Shown here piece by piece: positions 1 through 8,556 of a stretch of DNA of 52,957 nt. Below the pieces are notes generated by a model. The model was given only the letters and a program-made list of their open reading frames with translations. It searched no databases and was not told the DNA's origin. Numbering within the stretch: the first letter of the stretch is position 1; every line of letters begins with the position of its first letter. A program made the translations under genes and the position numbers. Where the stretch lies: assembly GCA_013204545.1 (NCBI GenBank), contig JABMNN010000101.1, forward strand, positions 1 to 52,957, in the 5' to 3' direction. Source of the DNA: Chloroflexota bacterium. Lineage in GTDB: Bacteria; Chloroflexota; Dehalococcoidia; Lucifugimonadales; Lucifugimonadaceae.

Positions 1-156
1 AAACCGGGAACACTGTCCAGACAACCGGAACCACCTCTCAATGCCCACCTTTGAATCATGTGAAGCGTTACGTCGACGGCGGATGATCACCGCGATAACA
101 GCGATCACCGTGACGGCTTCTATTGCAAAGCTTATTGCTGTGCCAAACCACGCCAT
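1..156 (-). CDS. Partial small membrane protein (N-terminus only)
   Basis: An open frame of 52 codons runs from an ATG at 156 off the left edge of the window. It begins MAWFGTAISFAIEA and has one hydrophobic segment at about residues 5-25 followed by an RRRR stop-transfer patch, so the N-terminus is probably outside and the C-terminus in the cytoplasm. A strong ribosome-binding site (GGGGGTGA) lies just upstream, inside the last codons of the TrpB2-like gene, and only a few bases separate the two frames. This suggests translational coupling. The function is unknown and the 3' end is not in the window. Confidence 0.45.
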   Translation of the reverse strand, partial: MAWFGTAISFAIEAVTVIAVIAVIIRRRRNASHDSKVGIERWFRLSGQCSRF

Positions 157-162
157 TCGTCG

Positions 163-1527
163 TCACCCCCGACCGATAAATCTTCCAAGCGACTTCTTCA
201 GAGATTCCTCTTGTAGTTCCTCGTCATGCATCACACCATCGAGAAGCGAGTCATACGGAGAAGTTTCTGTACTGACCGCTGGAGTAACGGTGAACAGGAT
301 TGTGTCATCGGTTCCTGCCGCCTTCGAGCGCAACGCCTGTTCGATAACCTCTTTGACGGTGTACATGGCATGCGGGGAGAGAACGATTCCTTCAGATCGG
401 GTGAACATCAGTCCAGCGCTGTACGACTCGATCTGACCATGTGCAACAGCCTCTACGTATTTCTCGCGATACAACGATGAAACGATCGGAGCCACTCCGT
501 GGTATCTCATAGCACCAGCGAGTACACCGGGCGGAGCGTATTCCCGACCAAGCGTATACATCGGAACCTGTGGCATTAACCCCGCAGCATCTGCCGATTC
601 TTCGGTATAAACACCGCGTGTAAGGCTCGGAGACGAAGATTCCTCAACCGCTATAAATCGAGTATTTCGACCCTGAATACGAGCGGGAACAAACGGTGCA
701 ATTAAACCACCAAAATGTGAGCCAGCGCCGATAGAGCCGATCACGTGATCGGGAGCTTCATTGACCGCAGCAAGTTGTCGCTGGGCTTCGAGTCCAACAA
801 TTGTCTGATGAATCAGAGTATTGCCCATCAGGGTAGGAATCGCAAACTTTACATCAGGGTTCAGGGTTGCCTCTTCATATGCCTCTGCCAATGCCGTTGC
901 TATTGACCCCGAATCGGGGCCGTATTTCTTCAGTTGAAATGCGCCTGACCGAGTGTTCTCTGATGGGCTTGCTTGCACGTCGACTCCCCAGACTCGCCCA
1001 TACGCATCGCCCCACGCACGGTCTGAGCCAAGCTTTCGTACGCTATATATCCGGCACTCTAGTCCAAACAATGAAGCCGCATGACCGAGAGCGCTAATCC
1101 AAACGCCACCCGCTCCACCGCTAACTATTCCCTTAGCCCCGGCCTGCTTTGTGTAGAACGCCTGCGGAATGGCAGTATTCGACTCATACGAACCGCTTGG
1201 GCTTCCACCCTCGACTTTGTAGAACAGCTTTGCGGTGGTTCCTAATTCCTTTTCTAGCGCGACCGCTCGGAACATCGGAGTAGGTCGCCACTGCAGATAG
1301 GCCTGTTTTACTTCCTTCGGGATGTTGAACGTACGACTTTTCGCATTGAGTTCTTGCTCAATGATCTGGCGTGGGAATAACGGTGCGAGTTCTTGGGCAG
1401 TGATAGGAAAGCCCGATGGAGACATCATCGGCGGAACTCGGAACGGCAGATCAGCTTCAACGTTATACCAACGAGATGGCATTTCTCGCGGGCTCAACGT
1501 AATTCGGTTGCCAGTGATTGTTGCCAT
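163..1527 (-). CDS. TrpB2-family (tryptophan synthase beta-like) protein lacking the PLP lysine
   Basis: 454 residues, the usual length for TrpB2 proteins. Family landmarks can be followed throughout: RPTPMFRA at 81-88, GSYESNTA at 112-119, LIHQTIVGLEA, GAGSHFGGL, AGAMRYHG and a SEGIVLSP segment. The residues that make TrpB an enzyme are changed. The PLP-binding lysine of the GSHKxNTA motif is Glu115 (codon GAG, 1183-1185). The following ETGAGQWG loop reads GGAGGVWI, so the catalytic Glu is also gone, and the C-terminal LSGHG cofactor loop is VTPAV. The fold should be kept, but ordinary Schiff-base PLP chemistry is unlikely. An AAGGA ribosome-binding site lies about 11 bases before the ATG. 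No other trp gene is nearby. Family membership is confident; the function is unknown. Confidence 0.85.
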   Translation of the reverse strand: MATITGNRITLSPREMPSRWYNVEADLPFRVPPMMSPSGFPITAQELAPLFPRQIIEQELNAKSRTFNIPKEVKQAYLQWRPTPMFRAVALEKELGTTAKLFYKVEGGSPSGSYESNTAIPQAFYTKQAGAKGIVSGGAGGVWISALGHAASLFGLECRIYSVRKLGSDRAWGDAYGRVWGVDVQASPSENTRSGAFQLKKYGPDSGSIATALAEAYEEATLNPDVKFAIPTLMGNTLIHQTIVGLEAQRQLAAVNEAPDHVIGSIGAGSHFGGLIAPFVPARIQGRNTRFIAVEESSSPSLTRGVYTEESADAAGLMPQVPMYTLGREYAPPGVLAGAMRYHGVAPIVSSLYREKYVEAVAHGQIESYSAGLMFTRSEGIVLSPHAMYTVKEVIEQALRSKAAGTDDTILFTVTPAVSTETSPYDSLLDGVMHDEELQEESLKKSLGRFIGRG

Positions 1528-1785
1528 TCTCGAACGTGTCCTTAATAAACGATCATGAGATCTGACAACGAAGGTTACAGCGAGCGGCCCTACTACCGCT
1601 GGGCGGAACGGGACATCTTTGTTTCAGCGAAATTTCCCACAATTCAATGCCCTTACCCTCAATCCATGTATAGGGAATGAACTGAAAGAGTTTTCTGGGC
1701 GACAGTACAATCCGACCGAGCGTTCGCGCCTGTACGCCGTATACGCTCAGTTGTGTTGCCAACCAAATATCAAGCGTGGAAATAC

Positions 1786-3654
1786 ATGAATCGTCGAGTT
1801 CTTCAAATCCCGAACCGCGTTATCTTGATTCTTGCCATGTCGTTGACATTAGTAACCGTCATCGCCTGTGGCGGAGGTCAGGATAAGATCGGTCCTCAAG
1901 GACAATTAGGTCCTCAAGGCAAACCAGGAGTAACAGGTCCAGCAGGTTCAACGGGACTCCAAGGATTCCCGGGAGTTGCAGGCCCTGAAGGTCCACAAGG
2001 GACAATCGGGCAGAGGGGCAACGACGGTAAATCAGGTATTCTCGCGATTGGCTCAGGCCTAACGACTTCAGGTTCGATCGAAGAGGACGTTGCTTCGGTT
2101 GATTTCGCGAGTACGGGCGAAGAGAACACCGTTGCGAGAAGCGATCATAACCACGATGCCGACTACTACACTGCAGCCGAATTAGCTTCCGGCACGGCAG
2201 ATGTAGCGTGGTCTTCACTGACTGGTGTTCCAGGGGATCTGAGTTCAGGAGGGACGGCATCATCGGTTGAATGGGTCAATATCCAGAACCGGCCAGCGGG
2301 GTTGGATGATGGCGATGATGGTGCTGCCGCTGTGAATTGGAACGATATTTTGAATCGACCAGCCGAACTCAACACGACGCTAGGCAGTATGAGTTGTGGA
2401 TCGACAGAGATAGCCATCTTTAACGGTTCAACTTGGGTGTGCGGTGATGCCGGACCTTCCGTGGGTGACTACGCCATTTCGAGTCAATCTTGCGGTGCAG
2501 GACTCGTAGCGGTGGGAGTAGACGCGACCGGAAATCTTGTTTGCACCACACTATTGGCCAATGATTCAGTTCCGTTCCAACGAGGCAAGCATCTGGTTAC
2601 AACACTCGCTACAGGCCCCGGAGATGCCGGACTGTGGAATTCCGTAACTATTGGCGATGATGGTCTGCCGATAATCGCGTACGAATCTAACGAATCACTC
2701 TATCTCGCTCAATGCGACAACGTCGCATGTACAGCATCCACTCCCTCGGTAGTGGAATTCACCGGTATTGGCGACCTCCACGCCTCAGTAATCATAGGCA
2801 CCGACGGACTACCGCTGATTTCCTATCGAAATTCGGTTAGTTCTGATTTTAAAATTGCGCATTGCCAAACCGTTGCGTGTGCGACAAGCACAAAAACAAC
2901 AATAGAAACCACAGGCAACGTTGGAGCCTATTCGGCACTGGTAATCGGCACAGACGGCCTCGGCATTGCCAGCTACTACGACGATACCAATGACAATTTG
3001 AAAGTGGCTCACTGCAACAACACTGCCTGTACTTCAGCTAACCTCACGATAATTGACGAAACAGGTGATGTAGGTCAGTACACGTCAATCGCCATCGGGG
3101 CAGATGGTTTTCCAATCATCAGCTACTACGATGTGAGCAATGCTGATCTGAAGGTTGCACATTGTTCAACTATCACCTGTTCAGCAAAGACAATCGAAAC
3201 AATAGATTCCGCTGGTGATGTAGGAAAGAAAACATCAATAGTTATCGGAATCGACGGACGAGCGTTGATCGGTTACTTCGATGCCACAAGCAATGATCTG
3301 AAAACTGCGCACTGCTCGAATGTATCTTGCTCAATTTCAACTACCTCTTCGGCTGTAACCAACGGCGGAGTTGGTGATTGGAATTCGATAACGATCGGGA
3401 TCGACGGTCGGGCGATAGTTAGTTACTACGATTCGTTTAATGGCTCACTGGAGGTTGCTCATTGCGATGACCTCATCTGTTCTAGCGCCACAGCTGTGGA
3501 TGTGGACTCCTCGGCGCTCGTTGGTCAGCACACCTCGATAACCATTGGGTCCGATGGACTACCGCTTGTGTTCTATCACGATGTGACATCCCGAAACCTA
3601 AAAGCCGTTCATTGCTCGAACAGCTTCTGTCTTCCAAATGTACGAAATCGATAA
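1786..3654 (+). CDS. Surface lipoprotein with collagen-like segment and seven ~49-residue repeats
   Basis: The chosen ATG gives a signal peptide (MNRRV, hydrophobic stretch, lipobox VIAC) followed by GGG; an in-frame GTG at 1753 would only add residues before it. After the lipid-attachment Cys come about 16 Gly-X-Y triplets (GPQGQLGPQGKPG type), then a spacer with a DHNHDADYY element like those seen in trimeric tail fibres and collagen-like surface proteins. The C-terminal 370 residues are seven repeats of about 49 residues with the pattern IGxDGLPxISYYD...NxDLKVAHC...C. Each has two cysteines, and the repeats resemble beta-propeller blades. It is probably a secreted, trimerising, surface-anchored protein. 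The ligand is unknown. The GC and codon use look like its neighbours. Confidence 0.8.
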   Translation: MNRRVLQIPNRVILILAMSLTLVTVIACGGGQDKIGPQGQLGPQGKPGVTGPAGSTGLQGFPGVAGPEGPQGTIGQRGNDGKSGILAIGSGLTTSGSIEEDVASVDFASTGEENTVARSDHNHDADYYTAAELASGTADVAWSSLTGVPGDLSSGGTASSVEWVNIQNRPAGLDDGDDGAAAVNWNDILNRPAELNTTLGSMSCGSTEIAIFNGSTWVCGDAGPSVGDYAISSQSCGAGLVAVGVDATGNLVCTTLLANDSVPFQRGKHLVTTLATGPGDAGLWNSVTIGDDGLPIIAYESNESLYLAQCDNVACTASTPSVVEFTGIGDLHASVIIGTDGLPLISYRNSVSSDFKIAHCQTVACATSTKTTIETTGNVGAYSALVIGTDGLGIASYYDDTNDNLKVAHCNNTACTSANLTIIDETGDVGQYTSIAIGADGFPIISYYDVSNADLKVAHCSTITCSAKTIETIDSAGDVGKKTSIVIGIDGRALIGYFDATSNDLKTAHCSNVSCSISTTSSAVTNGGVGDWNSITIGIDGRAIVSYYDSFNGSLEVAHCDDLICSSATAVDVDSSALVGQHTSITIGSDGLPLVFYHDVTSRNLKAVHCSNSFCLPNVRNR

Positions 3655-4316
3655 CAGCACTCCCCAAAAATATCAGATCTCAGATCAAGTACTCGAAATA
3701 ACTGGCTTTTCTCCTTGGTTGTCGCTTGTTCCTTCAAGGAATCTATTTTGGCTCTGACTATTAAAGAATTCCGGCCAAGCGATCTGGAAGTAATTCTCGA
3801 TATCGAAGAAAACGACAACTACGGCAATTTCCCAGTTCAAGTTTTTGAAACGCAAAGTGAACCACGTTCATTTTCGGTGATCACCATCCGAATATCCCCG
3901 AAAATGACTAACCGCACACCGTCGTCGGTTGGCGCTCAGAAGCAGGCGGTACTCGTTCCGATGCCACCGTTGTCATAGTGGGGTGTTCTGGTTCTGGTCA
4001 AGCATTGATGACCTACAGTGGCGCCCAAGGAATCAGGCTTGGGCCATCGTCTTCAACGTATCCTTGGGCACTTGGTTCTGGCGATCAAATTCGCGAACCA
4101 TACCTGCTATTAGGCGGCTCTAATCAATTAGTTTTTTCATAATCACACCGACCGTAAATTCTGAGGTCCCCGTAATTGGCTCGGTGAACTGTTGACACTC
4201 GAAAATCACTCGTGATAGTTTTCACTTGCGCCTATTTTGAAGGGCAGGCGCTATTCGCTTACGTTTGCCTGTGGTCCTTCTTGTTTTGACTAAATCGGGA
4301 GCTCTGCAAGTAGAGT
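3655..4316 (+). other. 662-base stretch without a convincing gene; possible decayed coding remnants
   Basis: No frame here has a normal start, ribosome-binding site and protein-like sequence over its whole length. Two pieces look residual. Around 3748-3830 a frame reads LTIKEFRPSDLEVILDIEEN, which resembles the opening of a GNAT acetyltransferase but then loses sense. From 3912 to about 4141 another frame reads a glycine/serine-rich sequence (VIVGCSGSGQALMTYSGA) that ends at a TAA and has no good start. These may be fragments of dead genes or chance. The 3' part carries the promoter candidate at 4192-4219. Confidence 0.35.
4192..4219 (+). promoter_or_regulatory. Candidate sigma-70-type promoter before the alternative complex III operon
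   Basis: A perfect -35 hexamer TTGACA (4192-4197) is followed after 16 bases by GATAGT (4214-4219), a 4/6 match to the -10 box. It lies about 100 bases upstream of the small membrane protein gene that heads the ActA-ActE block, and on the correct strand. Only the hexamers support it. Confidence 0.35.
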
Positions 4317-4607
4317 ATGGATCCGAAACCGTTAACGACGGCTGAATGGGCTGAAGTCGGCACTGCACTCAAGTTCCTGTGGCTTGCTTTAGGTTTTGCG
4401 ATAATCGCAGGACCTTCACTCCTCACAGCACATGCGATCATCCCATCTGTAGTCGACACTAAAACTATCGCTGCAAAATGGTCACGATTCCGAGCGCCCC
4501 TTTATGTCATTGGCATCATTTGCGTGATTGGCATTTTCTCATCATTGTTCATGGCATCTGAGAACACTGATTTCCTGCATCGCATTTATTCACGGTGGTG
4601 GCAGTAA
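4317..4607 (+). CDS. Small two-helix membrane protein, unknown function
   Basis: 96 residues with two hydrophobic segments (about 17-42 and 63-82) separated by a basic loop (AAKWSRFRAP). The protein ends with the aromatic/basic tail YSRWWQ. It is not recognised as a known family. It lies 60 bases upstream of actA on the same strand, after the only promoter candidate, so it is probably the first gene of the alternative complex III transcript. It could be an accessory subunit or assembly factor; this is suggested by position only. The ribosome-binding site is weak. Confidence 0.6.
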   Translation: MDPKPLTTAEWAEVGTALKFLWLALGFAIIAGPSLLTAHAIIPSVVDTKTIAAKWSRFRAPLYVIGIICVIGIFSSLFMASENTDFLHRIYSRWWQ

Positions 4608-4667
4608 ACACTGCCTCCATCCCTACGTTAGTAGTTAGCTTCGGCTGGCTTGGACTAGAAAGAACGC

Positions 4668-5372
4668 TTGGCGTCGGAAAACGATAACTCGAAATCCAAA
4701 TCGTCATCTTTACCTAAGATGCTCGTACCGGTGCTGGCCATTGGCGGCCTCGGTGTAGTCGCAGTTATAGGTGTAGTCGCAGCGTTCGTCATAACGGGCT
4801 GGATCGGACAACCGGTTCCTGTACTCGGGTTTGAACAGACTTTTGATCAACCGATCAATTTCCCACACACTGTCCACGCTTCACTGAAGCAACTTGACCG
4901 GATTGCGGCAGATGGTCAGACGATGGAAGGTCTTGGCCTTGACTGCACGTTCTGCCACCGGACTGTCACTACGCAGGCTAATGCAGGCGTCCCTCCAGTA
5001 GGCTTCTGCGTAGCCTGTCATCAGGTGATCGGTGCTGAAGACAATGTCGAGCTAGCAATTTTGCGTGATGCCGCTGACATTGTTGGCGATGATGGACCAT
5101 CACCAGTCAACTGGAAGCGTGTTCACCGTCTTCCTGACCACGTGCGTTTTGTTCATGAGCCGCACATTCGATATCTCACAGCTAACCCATCAGTAGTCAC
5201 GAATTCAACTGACGGTGTTACTGAAGGTCCATCTGGAGTCTGTTCGACCTGTCACGGCAACGTCGCAGCAATGCAACAGGTCGAACAGGTCGAGTCCCTC
5301 AAAATGGGACAATGTGTTGATTGCCACCGTGACAACGGGGCGCCGACAGATTGTGCAGCTTGTCACTACTAG
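4668..5372 (+). CDS. actA: Alternative complex III subunit ActA, pentahaem cytochrome c
   Basis: 234 residues with a TTG start preceded by AGAAAGA. A single N-terminal membrane anchor (about 19-45) is followed by an extracytoplasmic domain with five CxxCH haem sites: CTFCH 93-97, CVACH 114-118, CSTCH 192-196, CVDCH 216-220 and CAACH 229-233. Extra histidines (FPHTVH, RVHRLPDH, VHEPHIR) can serve as distal ligands. Five haems and one anchor match ActA of alternative complex III, the quinol:electron-carrier oxidoreductase that replaces cytochrome bc1 in many Chloroflexota, Bacteroidota and Rhodothermota. It is the first recognisable subunit of an operon running to actE. Confidence 0.9.
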   Translation: MASENDNSKSKSSSLPKMLVPVLAIGGLGVVAVIGVVAAFVITGWIGQPVPVLGFEQTFDQPINFPHTVHASLKQLDRIAADGQTMEGLGLDCTFCHRTVTTQANAGVPPVGFCVACHQVIGAEDNVELAILRDAADIVGDDGPSPVNWKRVHRLPDHVRFVHEPHIRYLTANPSVVTNSTDGVTEGPSGVCSTCHGNVAAMQQVEQVESLKMGQCVDCHRDNGAPTDCAACHY

Positions 5373-5463
5373 GCCTTTTAGGATCAATTTTAGAAACGTA
5401 TTTATATGGGTTTCGCCCAGTCGCTCATAATCAAACTGCGACACCAGGAACAGCACTGACCAG

Positions 5464-7776
5464 ATGAAGCTAAATCGACGAGAATTCCTAGCGCTTACCG
5501 GTAAAACGGCTGCCGGGGCTGTGATATTCGCAGCCTGTGGGCTACCTGAGCGCGAGTTAATTGTTCAGAGCCCTGTTGACCTGCCGGAAGATTTGGTACG
5601 AGGTGAAGATGCTTGGTACGCCACCTCAATGGGAGATTTCTCAAATGGTGATGGTGTACTTGTTCGAGTAATGCAGGGACGCGCCAAGAAGATCGAAGGC
5701 AACCCTGACCACCCGGTAAACCGTGGCAAGGCAAGTGCTCGATACGATTCTGTTCTTCAGCTTCTGTACCACCCAGACCGAATTAGCGAGCCAATGGTTC
5801 GCTATTCAAAATCTGGAAATCTTGTCGCTGCCAATTGGGATCAAGCAAGCACACGATTCAAGGAAGCCTTATCAAAGGCTGATGGTGCGCTGACAATCGT
5901 AACCAATCCCATTCGAGGCCACCTCGGAGCCGTTGCTACCAATTTCGCTGCGCAGTACAACGGCAAGCACATGGCTTTCGACCCCGTAGAGCAGGGAGTG
6001 CTCCATGGCGCAGTAAAGTCGGTACTCGGTCAAGACCAACTCCCGACATTTGATATCTCGAACGCCCAAACAGTACTTTCATTTGGTGCCGACTGGCTCG
6101 GAACGTGGGGATCGCCAACACAGTTCGGTGTCAAATACGGAGAGTTCAGGGAACAGCAGGATCGTGGATATCTGATTCACGCCGAACCACGTATGTCTAT
6201 TACGGCAGCAGCAGCCGATCTGTGGCTGGCTCCGATTCCGGGTACAGAAGGCGATCTCGCTCTTGGTATAGCGTCAGTAATCATTGAAAATGGCATGGTT
6301 AGCCCCCAGAACGTTGCAGCATTCGAAGCAGCAGTTCCCGGCGGTGTAAGCAGTTATCAGTTAGCCGAGGTTGCAAGCCGAACAGGTATTTCAGCTGACC
6401 GTATAGAGAAAGCGGCCACTCATTTTGCTGAGCACACCCCATCAGTCGCCTTCGGTGGTGGTTCGGCTGGTGCGCACACTAATGGCAGCTTCAACCTCGG
6501 AGCCATCTACGCGCTAAACGTATTGGTTGGTGCAGTAGACGCGAAGGGCGGCGTCACATCAAACCCAGGCTCGGCCTTCGACGACGTTCCCGCATCAGCG
6601 ACTGGTGCTTCGTTTGAAGCATGGGAAGCGGAGTTGGCAGAATGGCGAGCAGGTAACGTCGAAACGGTCATCATCCGTGGTGCTGACATAGTTCACGGAA
6701 TGCCCAACTCGGTAAAAATACGAGAAGCTCTCGAGCATGTGCCGAATGTTATTGCTTTCGGTGCGATTCACGACGACACAATGGACTTCGCTGACCTCGT
6801 ACTTCCGGAACAGACGTTCCTAGAAGCATGGGGCACCGAGATTCCAGAGCCAGGTCCTGGCTATCAGGTTGTTGGAACGCAGCAGCCAGTTGTAGGGCCA
6901 ACGATTACAAGAGACGAGTCCGGACTGATCAGCGATGCTCGTGGATTTGGTGACACATTGTTGTCCATGTCAGACGGTTCTTACGGATCGAGCATGGAAA
7001 GACTCGTCAAGGACGCACTTTCGGATTTACATGACACCGGTCGTGGTTCGGTTTCTGCTTCATCCTCATCGCTCTTCATCAACGGAACATTACAGCGTGG
7101 CGGTTGGTGGGACATCAGTACGAGCGGTTCAAGCAACGTTGGCAAAGTAAACGTTAAAGAGCGCAACGCTAGTTACTCAGACACTGGTTCACTTGGAACC
7201 GGCGATGATTTTCACCTTGTTCCTTTCCATTCAAACTCATTGTTCGATGGTCGGCTTGCTGCCACCCCTTGGGCGCAGCAAACGCCCGACCCTATTTCAT
7301 CGGTTTCATGGTCGACATGGGCGGAGATCAACAGTATTCAGGCTGACGAACTCGGAATCAATGAGGGCGACGTATTACGGATTCGTTCAACCTCAGGTGA
7401 GATCGAAGCCCTCGCATACCCACACCCTGGTGTTCGCCCTGGAGTGATCGGCATCCCTATGGGGCAAGGTCATCACAAGAGTGGTCGATACGCTGAGGAT
7501 AGAGGTTCAAATGTGTTTTCTATTCTCGCTGATGAGAAAGATTCCGAGACCGGTGCTCTTGCATGGGCCGCAACTCGGGTACGAGTTCAACGTGCTGGTC
7601 GCCGAGTGAAGGTTCCAAAGTTCGAAGGTAATGTAGTGGCTCGACCTGTTGAGCCAGGTGTACCAGTTCTGGTTGTTGGTATTAGTGAAACTGCTGAAGA
7701 AGCTCAGGAAGCTAACCACCACCTGTATCAGAAACAGTTCCTCGGCGAAGGCAAGGAGTCTGGTAGCGATGAGTAA
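5464..7776 (+). CDS. actB: Alternative complex III subunit ActB, molybdopterin-oxidoreductase-like part
   Basis: 770 residues. The N-terminus has a twin-arginine signal (NRREFLALTG) ending in a lipobox AACG with Cys25, so it should be exported folded by Tat and lipid-anchored outside. The body resembles molybdopterin oxidoreductases (KIEGNPDHPVNRGKAS, VLSFGADWLGTWGSP, DFADLVLPEQTFLEAWGTE), and the C-terminal part contains a MopB-type beta-barrel (INEGDVLRIRSTSGE). There is no N-terminal CxxC cluster motif. In characterised ActB this domain binds no molybdenum cofactor and acts as a scaffold. The iron-sulfur half is a separate gene directly downstream, whereas it is usually fused to this domain. 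Confidence 0.9.
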   Translation: MKLNRREFLALTGKTAAGAVIFAACGLPERELIVQSPVDLPEDLVRGEDAWYATSMGDFSNGDGVLVRVMQGRAKKIEGNPDHPVNRGKASARYDSVLQLLYHPDRISEPMVRYSKSGNLVAANWDQASTRFKEALSKADGALTIVTNPIRGHLGAVATNFAAQYNGKHMAFDPVEQGVLHGAVKSVLGQDQLPTFDISNAQTVLSFGADWLGTWGSPTQFGVKYGEFREQQDRGYLIHAEPRMSITAAAADLWLAPIPGTEGDLALGIASVIIENGMVSPQNVAAFEAAVPGGVSSYQLAEVASRTGISADRIEKAATHFAEHTPSVAFGGGSAGAHTNGSFNLGAIYALNVLVGAVDAKGGVTSNPGSAFDDVPASATGASFEAWEAELAEWRAGNVETVIIRGADIVHGMPNSVKIREALEHVPNVIAFGAIHDDTMDFADLVLPEQTFLEAWGTEIPEPGPGYQVVGTQQPVVGPTITRDESGLISDARGFGDTLLSMSDGSYGSSMERLVKDALSDLHDTGRGSVSASSSSLFINGTLQRGGWWDISTSGSSNVGKVNVKERNASYSDTGSLGTGDDFHLVPFHSNSLFDGRLAATPWAQQTPDPISSVSWSTWAEINSIQADELGINEGDVLRIRSTSGEIEALAYPHPGVRPGVIGIPMGQGHHKSGRYAEDRGSNVFSILADEKDSETGALAWAATRVRVQRAGRRVKVPKFEGNVVARPVEPGVPVLVVGISETAEEAQEANHHLYQKQFLGEGKESGSDE

Positions 7777-7809
7777 TATGCAGGACCAGCGCCTAGAGGC
7801 AATAGCCCA

Positions 7810-8556
7810 ATGACAACAGCAGAATTCGGAACCCATAACTGGGGCATGGTTGTCGATATCGACAAGTGCATCGGTTGCAACGCATGTGTAATTGCCTGCC
7901 AAGCAGAGAATAATATTCCTATCAACACTCAGGATCGCGTCGAGCGAGCTCGTTCGATTTCTTGGATTCGTGTTGAACGATATTGGGAAGGTGACTTCCC
8001 CGACGCAAAAGCGCGGTTCATACCGATCATGTGTCAGCACTGTGAGAACGCCCCGTGTGAGCCTGTTTGCCCGGTTTATGCCACTTACCACAATTCCGAA
8101 GGCATGAACATTCAGGTGTACAACCGATGCGTAGGTACTCGATACTGCGCTAACGGTTGCCCTTACATTGTTCGATTTTTCAACTACTGGGAGCCAGTGT
8201 GGCCGGAGTCTCTTCGCAACCACCTCAACCCTGATGTAACAGTTCGAAGCCGTGGAATCATGGAGAAGTGCAGCTTCTGTGTGCACCGAATTCGCCATGA
8301 ATCACGCAAGGCTCGAAGCGAAGGTCACGAGATCTTGGATGGCGCAGTTCAAACTGCATGTTCATCGGCTTGCCCGACCAGTGCGTTAAACTTCGGGAAC
8401 TTCAATGATCCGAATAGCAAGGTGTCGAAGATGAGGGGAGATAAGCGCCATTACACGCTTCTCGACCAGTTCGGAACCGACCCCAACGTTATCTACTTAG
8501 CGAAGATCGATGCCGACAAGAAGGTCGGCGCAGGAGAAGCTGCAACGCATGGCTAG
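7810..8556 (+). CDS. actB2: Alternative complex III subunit ActB, iron-sulfur part (split)
   Basis: 248 residues of a four-cluster ferredoxin-like protein (HybA/PsrB/NrfC type). Cysteines fall in the expected groups: C20, C23, C26, C30 (CIGCNACVIAC); C75, C78, C83, C87 (CQHCENAPCEPVC); C107, C113, C117 (RCVGTRYCANGCPY); and C154, C157, C184, C188. It should carry electrons from the quinol site at the NrfD-type membrane subunit to the haems of ActA. There is no signal peptide of its own, consistent with export as a passenger of the Tat-signal-bearing neighbour. It follows that neighbour by 33 bases and overlaps actC by 8. Confidence 0.9.
   Translation: MTTAEFGTHNWGMVVDIDKCIGCNACVIACQAENNIPINTQDRVERARSISWIRVERYWEGDFPDAKARFIPIMCQHCENAPCEPVCPVYATYHNSEGMNIQVYNRCVGTRYCANGCPYIVRFFNYWEPVWPESLRNHLNPDVTVRSRGIMEKCSFCVHRIRHESRKARSEGHEILDGAVQTACSSACPTSALNFGNFNDPNSKVSKMRGDKRHYTLLDQFGTDPNVIYLAKIDADKKVGAGEAATHG

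Noticed and set aside
7507..8298. 263-residue open frame on the minus strand across the end of actB and actB2
   Set aside because: It is antisense to two clearly recognised subunits, has low-complexity composition and no ribosome-binding site; it is a shadow frame.
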